From DASWJZ01 sp038211615 (lineage in GTDB: Bacteria; Pseudomonadota; Alphaproteobacteria; Rhizobiales; Afifellaceae), in contig JBBQVL010000012.1 of NCBI GenBank assembly GCA_038211615.1, forward strand, positions 11,341 to 75,340: 64,000 nucleotides of DNA, in the 5' to 3' direction. The position numbers and the translations under genes were made by a program. The notes under the pieces are model-generated. The model made no database searches and was not told the DNA's origin. It saw only the letters and a list, made by a program, of their open reading frames with translations. Numbering within the stretch: the first letter of the stretch is position 1; each line of letters begins with the position of its first letter. This document shows positions 31,146-39,740 of this stretch, in pieces.

Positions 31146-33148
31146 GCCGAAGCGGCTTTCGCAGCAGGAACGATCTTTCGGCGCGGCGCGCCGATCCGGA
31201 GCCGCCGGTCGGAGAGCGACAGCCCGCCGCCGAACGCCATGACGAGCGGCCCAAGCCAGATCAGCGTGACGAGCGGCTTGTAGGACGCGCGCACCGCCTG
31301 CGCGCCGCTGTCGAGGCGGTCGCCAAGGCTCACATAGAGCTGCGAGAAGCCGAGCGTCTTGATCGCCGCCTCGGTCGTCTGCATCTGCCGCGCCGTATAG
31401 AAGCGCTTCGCCGGCGACATCTGGAACGGAGCGCCGCCGTCGCGCGACACGTTGAAGAGCATGCGCTCCTCGGTGTAGTTCGGTCCGGTCGCCGGCGCGG
31501 TGCCCTGGAAGAGGAGCGTGTAGGCGCCGGCCTGCAGCGTCTCGCCCGGCTTCAATGCCGCGATCGTCTCGGTGGAATAGGCGCTCGCCGAGACCAGGCC
31601 GATGACGCAGAGCCCCATGCCGCAATGCGCGACGATCGTGCCAAGCGCCGAGCGCGGCAGGCCGAGGAATCGCGCCACGCTCGTTCCGAGGCGCACTCTG
31701 AAGAGCATCACCCGCTCGGCGAAGTCGACGAGACTGCCGGCGACCATCCACACCCCGAGCGCCAGCCCAAGCGGCGCGAGCACGCCCTTCCCGCCCGCCA
31801 TCACATACGTGATGACGGCTGCCACCAGCGCCGCGATCATCGCGACGCCGAGCCGCTGCGCCGCGCCGTAGAGGTCGCCGCGCTTCCAGCCGAGCATCGG
31901 CCCGAAGGGCAGCGCCAGCAGCAGCGGGATCATCAGCGGCACGAAGGTCAGGTGGAAGAACGGCGCGCCAACGGAGATCTTCTGACCGGTCACCGCTTCG
32001 AGGGCCAGCGGGTAGAGCGTGCCGACCAGCACCGTTGCGCACGCCGCGACGAGGAAGAGGTTGTTGAAGACGAGCGCCCCTTCGCGGCTCAGCGGCGCGA
32101 ACAATCCTCCCTGCTTCATCTCCGGCGCGCGCCAGGCGAAGAGCGCCAGCGCCCCCCCGATGAAGAGCGTCAGGATGCCGAGGATGAACACGCCGCGCGT
32201 CGGGTCGGAGGCGAAGCTGTGCACCGATGTGAGCACGCCTGAGCGCACGAGGAACGTGCCGAGCAGCGACAGTGAAAAGGTGAGGATCGCGAGCAGCACC
32301 GTCCAGACTTTGAGCGCGCCGCGCTTCTCCATCACGACGGCGGAATGCAGCAGCGCCGTCCCGGCGAGCCACGGCATGAACGAGGCGTTCTCGACCGGGT
32401 CCCAGAACCAGAATCCGCCCCAGCCGAGCTCGTAATAGGCCCAGTAGGAGCCCATCGCGATGCCGGCGGTCAGAAACATCCAGGCGACCAGCGTCCACGG
32501 CCGCACCCAGCGCGCCCATGCCGCGTCGGTGCGGCCCTCCATCAGCGCCGCCACCGCGAACGAGAAGGCGATCGAGAAGCCGACATAGCCGAGGTAGAGG
32601 AACGGCGGATGGATCGCGAGGCCGATGTCCTGAAGAATCGGGTTGAGGTCCTGGCCTTCGAGCGGAGCCGGGTCGAGCCGCGCGAAGGGATTGGAGGTGA
32701 AGAGGATGAAGAGCAGGAAGGCGGAGCCGATCCATCCCTGCACCGCCAGCACGCGAGCGCGCAGTCCGCTCGGGAGGTTCGAGCCGAACGCCGCGACCAG
32801 CGCGCCGAAGAGGCTGAGGATCAGCACCCAGAGCAGCATCGAGCCTTCGTGGTTGCCCCAGACGCCGGTCACCTTGAAGAGCAGCTCCTTGGAGGAGTGG
32901 CTGTTCTCGAAGACGTTGCGGACCGAGAAGTCCGAGGTCACGTAGGCGGCGATGAGCGCGGCGAAGGCGAACGCGATCAGCGCGAAACCCATGATCGGCG
33001 TGGAGGAAGACACAGCGACGAGCCGCTCGTCGCGCCAGCGGAGCCCGACCAGCGGCACGCTCGACTGGATCAGCATCATGGCGAGCGCCAGCACCAGAGC
33101 GTAGTGCCCGAGCTCCGCGACCGAGAGCGTACCCATCATGCCGGCCAT
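31142..33148 (-). CDS. ccmF: cytochrome c heme lyase subunit CcmF (CycK)
   Basis: A 668-residue integral membrane protein with about 15 membrane segments that takes heme from CcmE and attaches it to apocytochrome c. The tryptophan-rich WWD signature is present as WGGFWFWDPVENASFMPWLA near residue 230, with conserved periplasmic histidines. The start at 33148 is 44 bases after ccmE; in-frame ATGs at codons 4 and 5 are alternatives. The ccmE-ccmF spacer holds a 14-bp tandem repeat. Confidence 0.95.
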   Translation of the reverse strand: MAGMMGTLSVAELGHYALVLALAMMLIQSSVPLVGLRWRDERLVAVSSSTPIMGFALIAFAFAALIAAYVTSDFSVRNVFENSHSSKELLFKVTGVWGNHEGSMLLWVLILSLFGALVAAFGSNLPSGLRARVLAVQGWIGSAFLLFILFTSNPFARLDPAPLEGQDLNPILQDIGLAIHPPFLYLGYVGFSIAFSFAVAALMEGRTDAAWARWVRPWTLVAWMFLTAGIAMGSYWAYYELGWGGFWFWDPVENASFMPWLAGTALLHSAVVMEKRGALKVWTVLLAILTFSLSLLGTFLVRSGVLTSVHSFASDPTRGVFILGILTLFIGGALALFAWRAPEMKQGGLFAPLSREGALVFNNLFLVAACATVLVGTLYPLALEAVTGQKISVGAPFFHLTFVPLMIPLLLALPFGPMLGWKRGDLYGAAQRLGVAMIAALVAAVITYVMAGGKGVLAPLGLALGVWMVAGSLVDFAERVMLFRVRLGTSVARFLGLPRSALGTIVAHCGMGLCVIGLVSASAYSTETIAALKPGETLQAGAYTLLFQGTAPATGPNYTEERMLFNVSRDGGAPFQMSPAKRFYTARQMQTTEAAIKTLGFSQLYVSLGDRLDSGAQAVRASYKPLVTLIWLGPLVMAFGGGLSLSDRRLRIGAPRRKIVPAAKAASA

Positions 33149-33192
33149 CGCGCATCCATCCTCATTGGGCCATCCTCACTGGGCCATCTTCT

Positions 33193-33642
33193 TCATTGGG
33201 AAGTTCCCTCACCTTCCTGCCAGCGCCCCTGCGCCTTCAGCGCGTCCACCACTTCCTTCGGCATGTATTTCTCGTCGTGCTTGGCGAGCACGGTGTCGGC
33301 CGTGACGACGCCCGGCGACGCTAGCACGCCCTCGGCCACGATGCCCTGTCCTTCCCGGAAGAGATCCGGAAGGACGCCGCGGAAATCCACCTTCGTCGTC
33401 TTCGCCGTATCGGTGACGGAAAAGCTGACGCTGCCGTCGTCGGCGCGCACCACCGACCCGTCCACGACGAGCCCGCCAAGGCGGACGCGGGTTCCGGGCG
33501 GCAGCGCCTTTTCGGCGAGCTCTGTCGGCGAATAGAAGAACACGATCTGGTCGCGGAGCGCGAAGAGCACCAGCGCGGCGGCGATCGCCAGCACGACGCC
33601 TGCGCCCCCAATCATCGTGAGCCGGCGTTGTTTCCGCGTCAT
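33193..33642 (-). CDS. ccmE: heme chaperone CcmE (CycJ)
   Basis: A 149-residue periplasmic heme chaperone anchored by one N-terminal membrane segment (LTMIGGAGVVLAIAAALVLF), with an OB-fold domain (RVRLGGLVVDGSV). The heme-binding HxxxY is in LAKHDEKYMPKEVVDALKAQ. Its ATG overlaps the ccmI stop by four bases. Longer frames upstream are shadows of ccmI. Confidence 0.95.
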   Translation of the reverse strand: MTRKQRRLTMIGGAGVVLAIAAALVLFALRDQIVFFYSPTELAEKALPPGTRVRLGGLVVDGSVVRADDGSVSFSVTDTAKTTKVDFRGVLPDLFREGQGIVAEGVLASPGVVTADTVLAKHDEKYMPKEVVDALKAQGRWQEGEGTSQ

Positions 33643-34799
33643 GGCGTGTCGGCTCCGGAGGGTGTCACGCGAAGGTCGGCAAGCAGCGCCTCGACCCGCT
33701 GCCGCGCACCGTTGTCGCGCACGCCGGCGAGCGCGGAACGGCCGGCGTCGGAAGCGGAATCCATCCGCCCCAGAACCACGTAGGAACGGATCAGCCGCAG
33801 CCAGCCCTCGACATCGTCGGGCTCGTCCTTGAGCCGCGCGGCGAGCCGCGTCACCATGGAATCGATCATGGCGGTCTGGTCGCCAGCCGGCATGCCCTGT
33901 GCCGCGGCGACATCTTCGGCGGTCGGCCCCGGCTCGCTGCCGCCGGGCTTGGGCGCGTTCGGATCGACGCGCGCCAGCGCCATCTCGATCGCCGGACGCC
34001 ATGACTCATCGGCCGGCGCTTCGGCAAGGAGCGCCCTGAGTTCCTTCGCGGCGTCCTCCGGCTTGCCCTCCTGCTCCGCCGCGACGGCGAGGTAGAAGCG
34101 CGGGCCGGGAGCACTCGGATCGAGCGCCCGCGCGGCTTCGAAGGCGGTCCGCGCGTCGGCGGTCACGATGCCGCCCTCGGAAGCGAAGATCGCCTCGCCG
34201 AGCGCGCCCTGCCGGGGGGCCGTGGCGCCGAGGAGGCGGATGGCGTTGCGGTAGGCCTGCGCCGCCTCGGTGGTTCGGCCGACGCGCAGATAGACCGGCG
34301 CGATCACGTCCCACCCGCGCCCGTCCTCGGGATTTTCCGTAAGATGCTCCTCGACCTTTGCGATGAGGAGCTGAATGTCGTCGGGAGCGACCGGGGCAGC
34401 GAGGCGCGCCGCCAGCGGCTCGCCCGGAAGCTGCGGCGCGCCGAGGCCGAGATAGAGGCCGAGCGACAGCATCGGGATTCCGAGGAGCGCGACAAGCGCC
34501 ACGGCGCGCCGGGCGTTCGGATTGTCGGCGGGGGCGGACGCCGCGGAAGGCACGCCATCCTCGCGCGCTTCCGCGTCGATCGCGATCAGCCGGCGGGCGA
34601 TCTCGGCGCGCGCCGTTTCCGCTTCGGCCGCGCTGATGCGGCCCTCCGCCTTGTCGCGCGCGAGTTCGTCAAGCTGGTCGCGATAGACGCGCGCCGCATG
34701 CGCGGCGGCTCCTCTGCGCTTCGGCGTGCGCGATAGCGGCGCGAGCACCGCGAGTATCGCCGCGGCGGTCAGAAGCGCGATGAGGATCCAGAGCAGCAA
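33639..34799 (-). CDS. ccmI: c-type cytochrome biogenesis protein CcmI (CycH)
   Basis: A 386-residue protein with two N-terminal membrane segments (LLWILIALLTAAAILAVLAP and VALVALLGIPMLSLGLYLGL) separated by a leucine-zipper-like cytoplasmic loop. A periplasmic TPR-rich domain follows (VIAPVYLRVGRTTEAAQAYR, EGWLRLIRSYVVLGRMDSAS) that binds apocytochrome c and presents it to the heme lyase. It is the first gene of ccmI-E-F-H. Confidence 0.93.
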   Translation of the reverse strand: MLLWILIALLTAAAILAVLAPLSRTPKRRGAAAHAARVYRDQLDELARDKAEGRISAAEAETARAEIARRLIAIDAEAREDGVPSAASAPADNPNARRAVALVALLGIPMLSLGLYLGLGAPQLPGEPLAARLAAPVAPDDIQLLIAKVEEHLTENPEDGRGWDVIAPVYLRVGRTTEAAQAYRNAIRLLGATAPRQGALGEAIFASEGGIVTADARTAFEAARALDPSAPGPRFYLAVAAEQEGKPEDAAKELRALLAEAPADESWRPAIEMALARVDPNAPKPGGSEPGPTAEDVAAAQGMPAGDQTAMIDSMVTRLAARLKDEPDDVEGWLRLIRSYVVLGRMDSASDAGRSALAGVRDNGARQRVEALLADLRVTPSGADTP

Positions 34800-34899
34800 T
34801 TCGGCCCAAAGTCCCTTGGTTGAGCCGATTTAGTGCCCGCCGAACGCGGCGGCAATGCGTTGCATCACCGCGCGGCGGCGAAAGAAGGCGGCGACCACC

Positions 34900-35349
34900 C
34901 TATCCGACGATCCGCCACACCCCGTCCGGCTCGCGGCAGGCGGTGCCCTTTACGACCCGGAGCCGTCCGCCGATCCAGACATTGTGGGTATATTCCCGGC
35001 AGTCGAGCCGGTTCACCTGGTAGCTTGAGCCAACGGTGATCTGGCCGTGATTGTCGCCGGATTTGCTCTGCCACACGGTCGGATTGCCGACGCGGCCGTA
35101 TTCCAGCGCCTCGTACTCCGCCTTCAGCGCCGTCGCGCGGTCCGCGTCGTCCAGCGAACGGCCCACCTCGGCGCCCATCAGGCCGCCCTCGACCGGCCCG
35201 ACCGGCGCCTCGCCGGCGCCAACCGCGATCGGGCTGCCCACGACCGTTCCGGGATTGGCGCCGGGGATCGCACCGGTCTGGATATCAGGTTTTTCCCCGC
35301 AGCCCGCCAGCAGCAGCGTCGAAACCGCCACCGCAATCGCCCACTTCAT
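34900..35349 (-). CDS. surface-antigen-like lipoprotein (RT0821/Lpp0805 type)
   Basis: A 149-residue predicted lipoprotein. The signal is MKWAIAVAVSTLLLAGCGEK with a lipobox Cys at residue 17, followed by a Gly-rich linker. The C-terminal part, with YQVNRLDCREYTHNVWIGGR and GTACREPDGVWRIV, resembles the 17-kDa-type surface antigen family. The ATG at 35349 has GGGAGAAG just upstream; the longer frame to 35505 overlaps feuQ and lacks a signal. It sits between feuQ and ccmI. Confidence 0.82.
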   Translation of the reverse strand: MKWAIAVAVSTLLLAGCGEKPDIQTGAIPGANPGTVVGSPIAVGAGEAPVGPVEGGLMGAEVGRSLDDADRATALKAEYEALEYGRVGNPTVWQSKSGDNHGQITVGSSYQVNRLDCREYTHNVWIGGRLRVVKGTACREPDGVWRIVG

Positions 35350-35458
35350 GACTTCTCCCGAACGCACTTCCGAGGCTGAGGTCGACCGCCGACTCCCGTC
35401 TTCGATCAAGCGATGGCGGAATTGCCGCCGCTTTGCAATCGTCGGCGCGCCGCTCGCG

Positions 35459-36817
35459 CTACTCGCCGGCCGCGGGGAGCCTGAGCCGCGCGCTGAGCCC
35501 GCCAAGCTCCGAGGCCTCCAGCGTCAGCCCCCCGCCGTAGACCCGCGCCAGTTCCACCACGATTGAAAGCCCGAGACCGGAGCCCGGCTTCGTCTCATCG
35601 AGGCGGGCGCCGCGTTCCAGCGCCGCCGCGCGGTCCTCGGGCGGCAGGCCCGGCCCGTCATCGTCGATCGCAAGGACGATGAACGGCCGCCGGCCGCTCT
35701 CCTCGCGCCGCACCACAATACGGACGCGCGCCTTCGCCCATTTGCAGGCGTTATCGAGGAGGTTGCCGGCCATCTCCTCAAAATCCTGCTTCTCGCCGCG
35801 GAAGCGCAGGCCCGCCGGCGCGTCGAGGCCGATTGCAAGATTGCGCTCCTGGTGCACCTTCCCCATCACGCGCGCCAGCGCGGCAAGCGCCGGCTCGATC
35901 GCAGTCACCGCGCCAAGCACATTCGCCTGCGCCGCTATCCTCGCGCGGTTCAGGTGATGCTCGACCTGGCTGCGCATGATTCCGGTCTGCTCCGCCACCT
36001 TGGCGGCGAGCGGGTCATGCGAGCGCTCCGTCTCGTTCTGCAGCACGGCGAGCGGCGTCTTCAGCGCATGCGCGAGGTTGCCGACATGCGTGCGGGCGCG
36101 CTCGACGATTTCACGGTTGGAATCGATCAGCGCGTTCAGATCCTGCACCAGCGGCTCGATCTCGCTCGGATAGTCGCCTTCGAGGTGGGCGATGTCGCCC
36201 TCGCGGATCTTTCGAAGATCGTCGCGCACCTGCCGCAGCGGGCGCAGCCCCCAGCGCATGAGGAGCGCGATGCCGATGGCGAGGAGCACAGCAAGCCCGC
36301 CGAGCCACCAGGCGACGGAATTCCTGAAGGCGTCGATGTCGCCGACCATCGGATCGGTATCGCCGGCGACAAGCAGCGCGAATGTGTGGCCGGGGGAGAA
36401 CGTGACCAGCTGTTCGAGCGCGCGGAGTTCGCGTCCTCCGCTCGCCTTTATGGTGAAGGCGCGCGAGGGATTTTCGGGGGTGGGAAAATCCTTGACCGGC
36501 AGGATGTCGAAGGCGAGCGACGGTGACCAGTCGATGACGCCGCCCGTCGCCGGGTTGCGGGTCTGCCAGTACCAGCCGGAGAGCGGACGCGAGAAGCTGC
36601 CTCCGCTCCTCCCCTCGACGGCGTTCTCGTCGACCGCGCCATTCTCGTCGGTGTTGGCGATCAGCGTCAGGAGCAGCGTATCGAGGCGCGCGTCGAAATT
36701 GCGCTCCACCGTGCTGGAAAACTGCACGATGAACACGGCGCCCGCAACGATGAGGGCGAGAGCGCTTCCACCCGCTGCGATCAGCGCGACGCGAAGGGAG
36801 AGGGACCTCGTCCACAT
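35459..36817 (-). CDS. feuQ: sensor histidine kinase FeuQ-like
   Basis: A 452-residue PhoQ/FeuQ-like membrane kinase: membrane segments near residues 10-30 and 165-185, a periplasmic domain of about 130 residues between them, then HAMP. The His box is LAHALKTPLAVLQNETERSH near 250 and the ATPase motifs are NLLDNACKWAKARV, DDGPGLPPEDR and GSGLGLSIVVELA. It follows feuP with a 31-base gap. In Rhizobium leguminosarum feuPQ lie next to cycHJKL, as here, and affect iron uptake; in Sinorhizobium FeuPQ regulates the cyclic glucan exporter. Assignment rests on motif pattern and synteny. Confidence 0.85.
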   Translation of the reverse strand: MWTRSLSLRVALIAAGGSALALIVAGAVFIVQFSSTVERNFDARLDTLLLTLIANTDENGAVDENAVEGRSGGSFSRPLSGWYWQTRNPATGGVIDWSPSLAFDILPVKDFPTPENPSRAFTIKASGGRELRALEQLVTFSPGHTFALLVAGDTDPMVGDIDAFRNSVAWWLGGLAVLLAIGIALLMRWGLRPLRQVRDDLRKIREGDIAHLEGDYPSEIEPLVQDLNALIDSNREIVERARTHVGNLAHALKTPLAVLQNETERSHDPLAAKVAEQTGIMRSQVEHHLNRARIAAQANVLGAVTAIEPALAALARVMGKVHQERNLAIGLDAPAGLRFRGEKQDFEEMAGNLLDNACKWAKARVRIVVRREESGRRPFIVLAIDDDGPGLPPEDRAAALERGARLDETKPGSGLGLSIVVELARVYGGGLTLEASELGGLSARLRLPAAGE

Positions 36818-36848
36818 GCGCGTGGGAATCCGGTCCGCCCGAACCCGG

Positions 36849-37523
36849 TCAGCCGGTGCCGGTTTCGGTCGGCCCGATCCGGTAACCCATGCCGCGCACC
36901 GTCTCGATCAGGTCGATGCCGAGCTTCTTCCGCAGGCGCCCGACGAACACCTCGATGGTGTTCGAGTCGCGGTCGAAATCCTGGTCGTAGAGATGCTCGG
37001 TCAGCTCGGTGCGCGAGATCACCTTGCCCGGATGGTGCATCAGATATTCGAGCAGCTTGTATTCGTGCGCCGTGAGCTTGACCGGCGCGCCGTCCACCGT
37101 CACCCGGCTTGCCTTGAGGTCGAGGCGCACGGGGCCGATCGAGAGCGTGTTGGAGGCGTGGCCCGCGGCGCGCCGCACCAGCGCCCGCACGCGCGCCAGC
37201 ACTTCCTCGATATGGAAGGGCTTCGCCACATAGTCGTCGGCGCCGGTGTCGATCCCCTGCACCTTGTCCGACCAGCGGTCGCGCGCCGTCAGCAGCAGCA
37301 CCGGCATGGTCCGCCCGTCGCGCCGCCATTGCTCGAGCACGGAGAGGCCATCGAGCCTTGGCAGGCCGATGTCGAGCACCACGGCGTCGTAGGGCTCGGT
37401 ATCGCCGAGGAAGTGCCCCTCCTCGCCGTTGAAGGCATAGTCGACCACGTAGCCGGCCTCGCGCAGCGCCTGGCTTAGCTGCTTGTTCAGGTCCCGGTCG
37501 TCTTCAACGACGAGTACGCGCAT
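36849..37523 (-). CDS. feuP: OmpR-family response regulator FeuP-like
   Basis: A 224-residue response regulator. The receiver domain starts MRVLVVEDDRDLNKQLSQAL, with the phosphoacceptor Asp in DAVVLDIGLPRLDG near 51 and the Lys in DDYVAKPFHIEEVLARV. A winged-helix domain follows (LTAHEYKLLEYLMHHPGKVI, NTIEVFVGRLRKKLGIDLIE). It lies between the small PepSY-like gene upstream (21-base gap) and feuQ downstream, a typical three-gene sensory operon. Confidence 0.88.
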   Translation of the reverse strand: MRVLVVEDDRDLNKQLSQALREAGYVVDYAFNGEEGHFLGDTEPYDAVVLDIGLPRLDGLSVLEQWRRDGRTMPVLLLTARDRWSDKVQGIDTGADDYVAKPFHIEEVLARVRALVRRAAGHASNTLSIGPVRLDLKASRVTVDGAPVKLTAHEYKLLEYLMHHPGKVISRTELTEHLYDQDFDRDSNTIEVFVGRLRKKLGIDLIETVRGMGYRIGPTETGTG

Positions 37524-37544
37524 CCCCTGCCCTTCAGCGTCTTC

Positions 37545-37817
37545 TCAGTTTGCCGGGATTTCCTGCGTGCCGCCCTGCCGCAGCTTGACCCGATAGACAT
37601 AGCCGCCACCCGCCTCGCAGAGCTGCACCGCGGCGACCTGGTTGGCGGGAATCCCGGCGCGGCTCGCCGCCGCCGGAAACGGCACCACCTGGTTCTGCTC
37701 CAGCAATTGCATCACCCGCGCGTCCTGGCCGGACATGCAGGCCGCCGCCGCTCCACCCCACGGCAGCGCCGTGGCGATGAGGAGTGCGAGTGCCGCTATG
37801 GTGGACGACTTTACCAT
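37545..37817 (-). CDS. small exported PepSY-like protein upstream of FeuP
   Basis: A 90-residue protein with signal peptide MVKSSTIAALALLIATALPW, then CMSGQDARVMQLLEQNQVVP and the C-terminal beta segment GGGYVYRVKLRQGGTQEIPA, the pattern of small PepSY-like periplasmic proteins. Such proteins commonly precede response-regulator genes in alphaproteobacteria and may tune the sensor. The ATG at 37817 fits the signal peptide; longer frames upstream run through a terminator hairpin. Confidence 0.75.
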   Translation of the reverse strand: MVKSSTIAALALLIATALPWGGAAAACMSGQDARVMQLLEQNQVVPFPAAASRAGIPANQVAAVQLCEAGGGYVYRVKLRQGGTQEIPAN

Positions 37818-37938
37818 GCGGGCTCGATACACGCCCCCGCATGAACCGCTGGTGAATGACATCAACCGCCCCCGGTGCGCGGCGGAACGTAGAGCCTCCA
37901 CCGGCCGCCGTCCACCGGGCCCGTCCGGAACACGGTAA

Positions 37939-37959
37939 GGGCGGAGCCGCGCTCCGCCC
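37939..37959 (-). terminator. hairpin closing the phage/GTA-derived region
   Basis: Perfect 9-bp stem GGGCGGAGC (37939-37947) with GCTCCGCCC (37951-37959), three-base loop, just after the holin-like gene on the minus strand. The tail TTACC is only weakly T-rich. Confidence 0.6.
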
Positions 37960-37966
37960 CTTGCGC

Positions 37967-38149
37967 CTATGTCTTCTGCCCGACCGGGGTGGTGGTGATC
38001 GAGCGGAGCACCATGTTGGCGACCCCGACGCCGGTGACCACCCAGCCGGCAGTGCTGCTCGATCCGAGCACATCGGTCCAGTTCGTCGCCTGCGCCACGC
38101 CGAGCAGTGCCACCGCCGCGTTCACGCCAAGCGTTCTCCAACCTTTCAT
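37967..38149 (-). CDS. small membrane protein, holin-like
   Basis: A 60-residue protein with two hydrophobic segments: TLGVNAAVALLGVAQ near residues 6-20 and AGWVVTGVGVANMVLRSIT near 34-52. It has a polar loop and a short C-terminal tail. The ATG at 38149 has a near-perfect AAGGAGAA five bases upstream; the frame extends to 38173 but that start has no such site. It follows the lysin gene directly, as holins do, and similar small two-segment proteins accompany phage lysins in this order. Holin function is inferred from size, topology and neighbours only. Confidence 0.7.
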   Translation of the reverse strand: MKGWRTLGVNAAVALLGVAQATNWTDVLGSSSTAGWVVTGVGVANMVLRSITTTPVGQKT

Positions 38150-38169
38150 GGTCTTCTCCTTTTTCAGCG

Positions 38170-38907
38170 TCATGCTTCATTCGTCGAGAGCGATCCCGCG
38201 CCCGATGCCTGCGTGGCGCCGCCAGCGGGCTTCGGCGCGCTCGCCGGCCAGCGGGCTCCGAGGAGCCGCGTCCGCGCCACGCGGGCGATCGAGACGGAAT
38301 CCGACTGGTTGCCGCCGAGGACATGGAAGGCCGCCGCGTCCTCGCCGGCGTAGAAGCCGACATGCCCCTGTGCGCCCTGGCGCGAGCCGCGCCAGAACAC
38401 CAGCACCGCGCCGAGCGTCGGCTGCGACGCCACGCCGAAGCGGAGCCAGTTGCGTGCGCCGAGCGGGTTGGCCGGCAGCGGCTCGTCCGGTAGGGCGGCA
38501 GCGATGCAGTGCGCCGTGAAGAGCCCGCACCAGGCGATCGAATCGTGTGCGTAAGCGAGGCCCAGACGCTGCGCCCATTTCAGGAGCATCGGGTTGTCGC
38601 CGGAGCCGGCCGCTTCCTTCAAGCCTTTGAGTCTGAGCGCCTCGTCGTACCAGGGGCGGATCGAGCCGGCCGTTGCGGGGTTCGGCCCGCTTGCGGCCGC
38701 ACTGTGTCCCGGGCGGGCCGGAAGAAGCGCGGCGAGTGTCTGCGGTCCGGCAATACCGTCGGCAGGAAGGCCGCGCGCCTGCTGGAAGGCCTTGATCGCG
38801 CGGATGGTCAGTCTACCGCGCACGCCGTCGAGCGGACCCGGGTCGAACCCCTGAGCCTTCAGCGCCCGCTGGGTCGCCTCGATTGGATCTGCGATCTCCA
38901 GTGCCAT
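38170..38907 (-). CDS. peptidoglycan-binding, TIGR02594-type cell-wall hydrolase
   Basis: A 245-residue lysin-like protein without a signal peptide. Residues 8-62 form a PG_binding_1 domain (PLDGVRGRLTIRAIKAFQQA, GIAGPQTLAALLP). Residues about 85-220 match TIGR02594/NlpC-P60-like hydrolases, with catalytic Cys in IAWCGLFTAHCIAA and His in GAQGHVGFYAGED. It precedes the holin-like gene and follows the DUF2793 region, so it is the likely release endolysin of the GTA cluster. In R. capsulatus the GTA lysis genes are unlinked to the main cluster; here they are adjacent. Confidence 0.85.
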   Translation of the reverse strand: MALEIADPIEATQRALKAQGFDPGPLDGVRGRLTIRAIKAFQQARGLPADGIAGPQTLAALLPARPGHSAAASGPNPATAGSIRPWYDEALRLKGLKEAAGSGDNPMLLKWAQRLGLAYAHDSIAWCGLFTAHCIAAALPDEPLPANPLGARNWLRFGVASQPTLGAVLVFWRGSRQGAQGHVGFYAGEDAAAFHVLGGNQSDSVSIARVARTRLLGARWPASAPKPAGGATQASGAGSLSTNEA

Positions 38908-38927
38908 GGGTGCCTCTCAGACGTGAA

Positions 38928-38949
38928 AAGGCCCGCGGGAGCGGGCCTT
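38928..38949 (-). terminator. hairpin before the lysin gene
   Basis: Perfect 9-bp stem AAGGCCCGC (38928-38936) with GCGGGCCTT (38941-38949), four-base loop. It lies between the unknown 251-residue gene and the lysin and could separate lysis-gene expression from the structural genes. Confidence 0.6.
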
Positions 38950-38984
38950 GGTTGAGCGGGTGGAAGAAGTCGCGCCGCGAAGCG

Positions 38985-39740
38985 TCAGCCGGCTCCGCCT
39001 CGCGGAGATGCCGGCGCGAGCCGCAACGCGTCGCCGTCGGCGCGCGTCAGTACGCCACGCTCGACCAGTCCGGGCGCCTCCGCCGCGAAGCGGGCGACCA
39101 CGTCCGGCGTGTGCTCCGCCTCCGCCGTCGCTCCGGTCGCCGCCCATTGCGCTTCGTCCGGCGATCGTTCGGCGCCGAGCTTCGTCTCGAAGGCCTCGCG
39201 TTCCGCCGTCAGGTCCGCGCCCGGAAGAAGCCGCAACAGCGACGCGTCGCTGTTGGCGACCGGCTCTGGCTCGAGCCCGGCCAAAATCTGCACCGGCCTT
39301 GCAAGGATGAGGGCGTCGATCCTGTCCGGCGGGCAGCCGGGCGTCGTGTGGAAGATGCTCGTCTGGTTGAAAACGACCGCGCCATCGAGGGTCGCGTCGG
39401 GGTCTTCGCCCATTTCGAGCTTCCGGGCGCGCTCCGTGAAGGCCTCCGCCGCGGCCTTGTCGTGCACCCGCGCGCAAGTGCGGAGCACGTGCTCCCATTC
39501 CTCGCGCGCGAGCGTTCCGAGCCGCATCGCAGCGAGATGCTCGGAGACCGCCGCAAGGCGCTCCTCGGCGTCTTCCAGCGGGGAGATCGAGGTGCGATGG
39601 CCTCCCCAGCGCACCGTGCCGTCCGCCAGGATCGCGAGCTTCTTCATGCGCACGCCGACGAGGCCGCCGCGGAAGATGTCGATCTGGTCGACCATGACGC
39701 AACGTTCGATTGCTGTGATGGACATGCTCCTAGGCTCCAT
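38985..39740 (-). CDS. hypothetical phage/GTA-associated protein
   Basis: About 251 residues, predicted soluble. It contains MKKLAILADGTVRWGGHRTS, LEDAEERLAAVSEHLAAMRL and DAALILARPVQILAG-like segments, and a C-terminal part rich in Ala and Glu. The ATG at 39740 overlaps the end of the DUF2793 gene by 11 bases; a second ATG at 39725 directly follows AGGAGC but that spacing is too short. Position between the tail-fibre-like DUF2793 protein and the lysin suggests a tail-tip accessory or chaperone role, which is inference. No family recognised. Confidence 0.6.
   Translation of the reverse strand: MEPRSMSITAIERCVMVDQIDIFRGGLVGVRMKKLAILADGTVRWGGHRTSISPLEDAEERLAAVSEHLAAMRLGTLAREEWEHVLRTCARVHDKAAAEAFTERARKLEMGEDPDATLDGAVVFNQTSIFHTTPGCPPDRIDALILARPVQILAGLEPEPVANSDASLLRLLPGADLTAEREAFETKLGAERSPDEAQWAATGATAEAEHTPDVVARFAAEAPGLVERGVLTRADGDALRLAPASPRGGAG

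Noticed and set aside
31142..33155. long minus-strand frame running into ccmH from far upstream
   Set aside because: Only the last 149 codons are CcmH; the rest overlaps ccmF in another phase and is Arg/Gly-rich noise.
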